A DNA stretch of 35,675 bases from an uncultured Bacteroidales bacterium (lineage in GTDB: Bacteria > Bacteroidota > Bacteroidia > Bacteroidales > P3): contig CALUHO010000033.1 in assembly GCA_944320465.1 (NCBI GenBank), positions 1-35,675 on the forward strand, read 5' to 3'. The translations under genes were made by a program, and so were the position numbers. The notes below the pieces were generated by a model. That model had not been told where the DNA came from. It did no database searches and was given only the letters and a program-made list of their open reading frames with translations. Each line of letters begins with the position of its first letter. The first letter of the stretch is position 1. This document shows positions 33,430 through 35,675 of this stretch, one piece after another.

Positions 33430-35352
33430 TCACAGTACCGTCAACTTCATCCTTTCCAATCCCCCTTGCTGATTACGGGCAACCACCACGTAGCAGCCCG
33501 GCAACCAACCCGCCACCTCCACTTCATGACGTGCCGAAGCCAGCCCTGAACGGTACACCAACGCGCCTTGCAAGGTATAAACGCTCAAATCCACCGCTTG
33601 GGAACTTTCCACATGGAAAGCGTCCGATGCCGGATTGGGCCAAAGCCGGCAACTCCTTTCCGCCGCCACCGTTCCCGGCGCATTGGACACATCAGAGAAA
33701 TTCAATCCCACGATCACCGGATCATGATCCGAGGCCCGGTAAGGGCCGTTTTGATGCGTTTCGTCCCGGTCGTAATCCAAGAAAGAAGGCTCGTCCGCGT
33801 TCACATGCCATACCGTAGCCCCTGTCACATAGGGCTGCATAGCTTCCGAAGCCAAGGAATAGTCCAAAAACTGGACCTGCCCATCATAGCAATAGGTATA
33901 GCTCTCAGGCTCGAATCTATGCACTTGGTCTTCATAGCCTTTATTCACAAAAATCCGAATCGGGTCTTCCATGTAAAGCGCATTGAGATCGCCCATCACC
34001 AAAGCCCTGTCCGTTTCATAATGATAGCGAAGCTCGCCTATCTTGTTCGCCACCGCGTAGGCTTCCTGGCGGCGGCGGCTGTTGTATTCCCCTTGGCCAT
34101 CGCCTTGGTCGGCATCGGCCCCGCTCCCGTTACCGGTCTTTGACTTGAAATGGTTGATACTGTATATGAAAGTCTCGCCAGTGGCAATCTCACGGAAAGC
34201 CTGCACCAATTTGCGGTTAATCGGGTTCACCGAATTGATCATGAAGTAACCGCCATAAGGCTCCAGCTTGGCTTTCCGGTAAACGATATGGTTCAAGGTG
34301 TAAGTGGAAGCCGGCTCGTAACCGGACCAACGAACAAAATCGTACTCTTCGCTCCCCTTGGCTTGGTTCAAGGCATCTATCAGGCTCTCAATGACCGCCG
34401 AACCACCCCCTACTTCCACCAAACCGAACAAATCGGCATCAATGGCATCCAGAAGCTTGACAATCCGCTCCGTCTGCAAAGGCTCGTCGGCAAAGAACAT
34501 CTCCAGATTGTAACCGCAGACCTTCAAGGAATAGTCGCCCAAAGCCGCTTCGTCCGGCGTTCCAGTCCTCTCGTTCCCTTTCCAGCGGAGTTCCTCGGCT
34601 GCATAGACCTTGTAACTGCCATCAACCTCATCCAGCACGCAATATAAAGTATCGACTTTCTGCCCCGTCCTGCAAGTGCCATCCTGATTCAGAAAAGGCG
34701 TAGGGGAAGGATTGCGATTAGTGCTGCCATCGTCCAGCACCAGCCGGTCTTTCCGGTTCGATGCCAAGGCAGCCTCGTAGTCCGCGCTGCCTGGTTCTAC
34801 ATAATCGGTAGGGGAACGCAGACGTTCCGACCCCAATTCCAGACTGCCGTCATAGCGCAAATCGTAAGTGGAATTGAGATATAGCGGATTCATGAACATC
34901 AAGGCCATGCCTTCGTACGCCTCGTAGTTATCGGCAAGCCCTTCGGGGAAGCCGACCGGGACGTAAGGTATCCTGACCCCCTGCTTCAAAACCTCCAAAT
35001 CCCGGACCGAAGTCAGTTCCGTCTTGCCGTCGTATTCAGCCACAGTCCCCGTCAGCACCACATAATCACCCGCCTGCACTTCTTCCCGGCCATAGACGAA
35101 AATCCCGTCCGAAGTGGCGGCATCGCCGTCCCCCAGCGTATCCTGGATAAAGAAACCGCCCAGCTGCCCGTCCCCGGACAAAGCCAGCGTCACCACGCCT
35201 TCCGTCCGCACTTCTTCCCCCACCAGCGGCGATGCCGCTCCCGACCCTTGTATCTGGCAAATCCGCACAGAAGTCTGCGCCGTCACAGGCATCCCCACCA
35301 TAAAAAGCCCCAACAAGGCCGCCCACCAAAAATTCCTTCTGCTAACCCGCAT
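33430..35352 (-). CDS. Secreted ExeM/NucH-like nuclease with T9SS type A sorting domain
   Basis: 640 residues from the ATG at 35352 (MRVSRRNFWWAALLGLFMVGMPVTAQ, a good signal peptide). An ATG eight codons earlier (35376) is also possible. An OB-fold-like domain at about 30-130 (VRICQIQGSGAASPLVGEEVRTEGVVT) precedes an endonuclease/exonuclease/phosphatase domain from about 270. The latter shows KVCGYNLEMFF, GLVEVGG, NHFKSKTGNG, ALVMGDLNAL and the catalytic SDHDPVIVGL. The order is that of extracellular DNases of the ExeM/NucH group. The last 70 residues are a T9SS type A domain (LWPNPASDAFHVESS, then VYTLQGALVYRSG). The likely role is extracellular DNA degradation for nutrients or biofilm escape. 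Confidence 0.9.
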   Translation of the reverse strand: MRVSRRNFWWAALLGLFMVGMPVTAQTSVRICQIQGSGAASPLVGEEVRTEGVVTLALSGDGQLGGFFIQDTLGDGDAATSDGIFVYGREEVQAGDYVVLTGTVAEYDGKTELTSVRDLEVLKQGVRIPYVPVGFPEGLADNYEAYEGMALMFMNPLYLNSTYDLRYDGSLELGSERLRSPTDYVEPGSADYEAALASNRKDRLVLDDGSTNRNPSPTPFLNQDGTCRTGQKVDTLYCVLDEVDGSYKVYAAEELRWKGNERTGTPDEAALGDYSLKVCGYNLEMFFADEPLQTERIVKLLDAIDADLFGLVEVGGGSAVIESLIDALNQAKGSEEYDFVRWSGYEPASTYTLNHIVYRKAKLEPYGGYFMINSVNPINRKLVQAFREIATGETFIYSINHFKSKTGNGSGADADQGDGQGEYNSRRRQEAYAVANKIGELRYHYETDRALVMGDLNALYMEDPIRIFVNKGYEDQVHRFEPESYTYCYDGQVQFLDYSLASEAMQPYVTGATVWHVNADEPSFLDYDRDETHQNGPYRASDHDPVIVGLNFSDVSNAPGTVAAERSCRLWPNPASDAFHVESSQAVDLSVYTLQGALVYRSGLASARHEVEVAGWLPGCYVVVARNQQGGLERMKLTVL

Positions 35353-35407
35353 GACAATTTCCTTTATTGTGAACATATTCCAATGCCCTAAACAGGCAAG
35401 TGCTATC

Positions 35408-35675
35408 CAAATCGGTCATTAGACACGCCGAGTCCGTTTCTGATTGGGAAAATGAGGTTTTCGGGCATCTTGCCCGCTTCTGTCCGCATCCTGTTTCCCG
35501 CTACGCCTCGACGTAGCCCGCTACGCCTTCGGCTAGGCCAGAAGCATGCTGCATGACACAAGCGGGCAATCTCCCCAAAGTCTAATGACCGATTCGGGTT
35601 AAACCCAAATCGGTCATTAGACACGCCGAGTCCGTTTTTGATTGGGAAAGTGAGGCTTTCGGGCATCTTGCCCGC
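35408..35675. repeat. Right terminal repeat (two inverted units with an extra insert)
   Basis: Two units, 35408-35477 and about 35606-35675, are in the opposite orientation to those at 1-209. The last 74 bases match 1-74 exactly as a reverse complement. Between the units this end carries about 58 extra bp (about 35491-35548) that the left copy lacks, containing CGTAGC / GCTACG hairpins. A short open frame across it is the repeat itself. Confidence 0.88.
35582..35620. repeat. 39-bp near-perfect palindrome
   Basis: CTAATGACCGAT at the left is matched by ATCGGTCATTAG at the right, with CGGGTTAAACCCA in the middle. It can fold as a cruciform or hairpin and lies in the terminal repeat. The left end of the window has a decayed version at about 58-97. 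Confidence 0.8.

Overview
The window looks like a chromosomal stretch of a member of the Bacteroidota, most likely order Bacteroidales, that has a type IX secretion system (T9SS). The grounds are T9SS type A and type B sorting domains, two DUF5723 outer-membrane proteins, Bacteroidales promoters (-7 TAnnTTTG with a TTG/TTTG near -33), almost no Shine-Dalgarno sequences, and the housekeeping protein sequences. GC is moderate (about half). Genus cannot be told. The two window ends are inverted copies of one repeat, so this may be a whole contig that stops at repeats. There is no rRNA, CRISPR array, phage, plasmid or intact insertion sequence. The mobile-like material is two MITE-like elements and a family of hairpin repeats.

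Layout. 1-2233: terminal repeat, then a minus-strand secreted Omp28-type T9SS protein. 2234-3240: no protein gene; tRNA-Phe with its own promoter and terminator, and the obgE promoter and leader. 3241-9535: obgE (+), then minus-strand PAP2 phosphatase, rsmG, a DUF5723 protein, gdhA and tcdA. 9557-10100: MITE copy 1 and hairpin repeats A and B. 10101-12440: S41 protease and a small lipoprotein (-). 12754-19523: a plus-strand run of nnr, a MltD-type lytic transglycosylase, an SGNH-like protein with degenerate motifs, and an MBOAT acyltransferase. 19524-19920: MITE copy 2 and hairpin repeat D. 19918-26422 (-): lipoprotein, DUF5723 protein, queE and a T9SS type B protein. 26568-31014 (-): lolD-like ATPase, then thrS-infC-rpmI-rplT-rplS. 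31105-35352 (-): hairpin repeat C, M3 peptidase and a T9SS-exported nuclease. 35408-35675: terminal repeat.

How the genes fit together. The translation cluster has two control points visible in the sequence. infC has no ATG, GTG or TTG start where its N-terminus should be; an ATA sits 8 nt after a perfect AGGAGG, in a lineage that seldom uses that signal. The rpmI-rplT gap folds as a textbook H-type pseudoknot followed by a hairpin just before rplT, a good candidate for an L20 operator. The transglycosylase, SGNH-like protein and MBOAT protein form a tight operon that suggests cell-envelope glycan O-acylation coupled to peptidoglycan cleavage. The secreted proteins (Omp28-like, gliding-type, nuclease), the DUF5723 proteins and the lipoproteins point to an outer membrane and surface supplied by T9SS and lipoprotein export.

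The most interesting signals are the rplT pseudoknot, the infC start, the degenerate SGNH partner of the MBOAT protein, and the hairpin repeats. The repeats keep their folds by compensatory changes between copies and stop exactly at the ends of genes.
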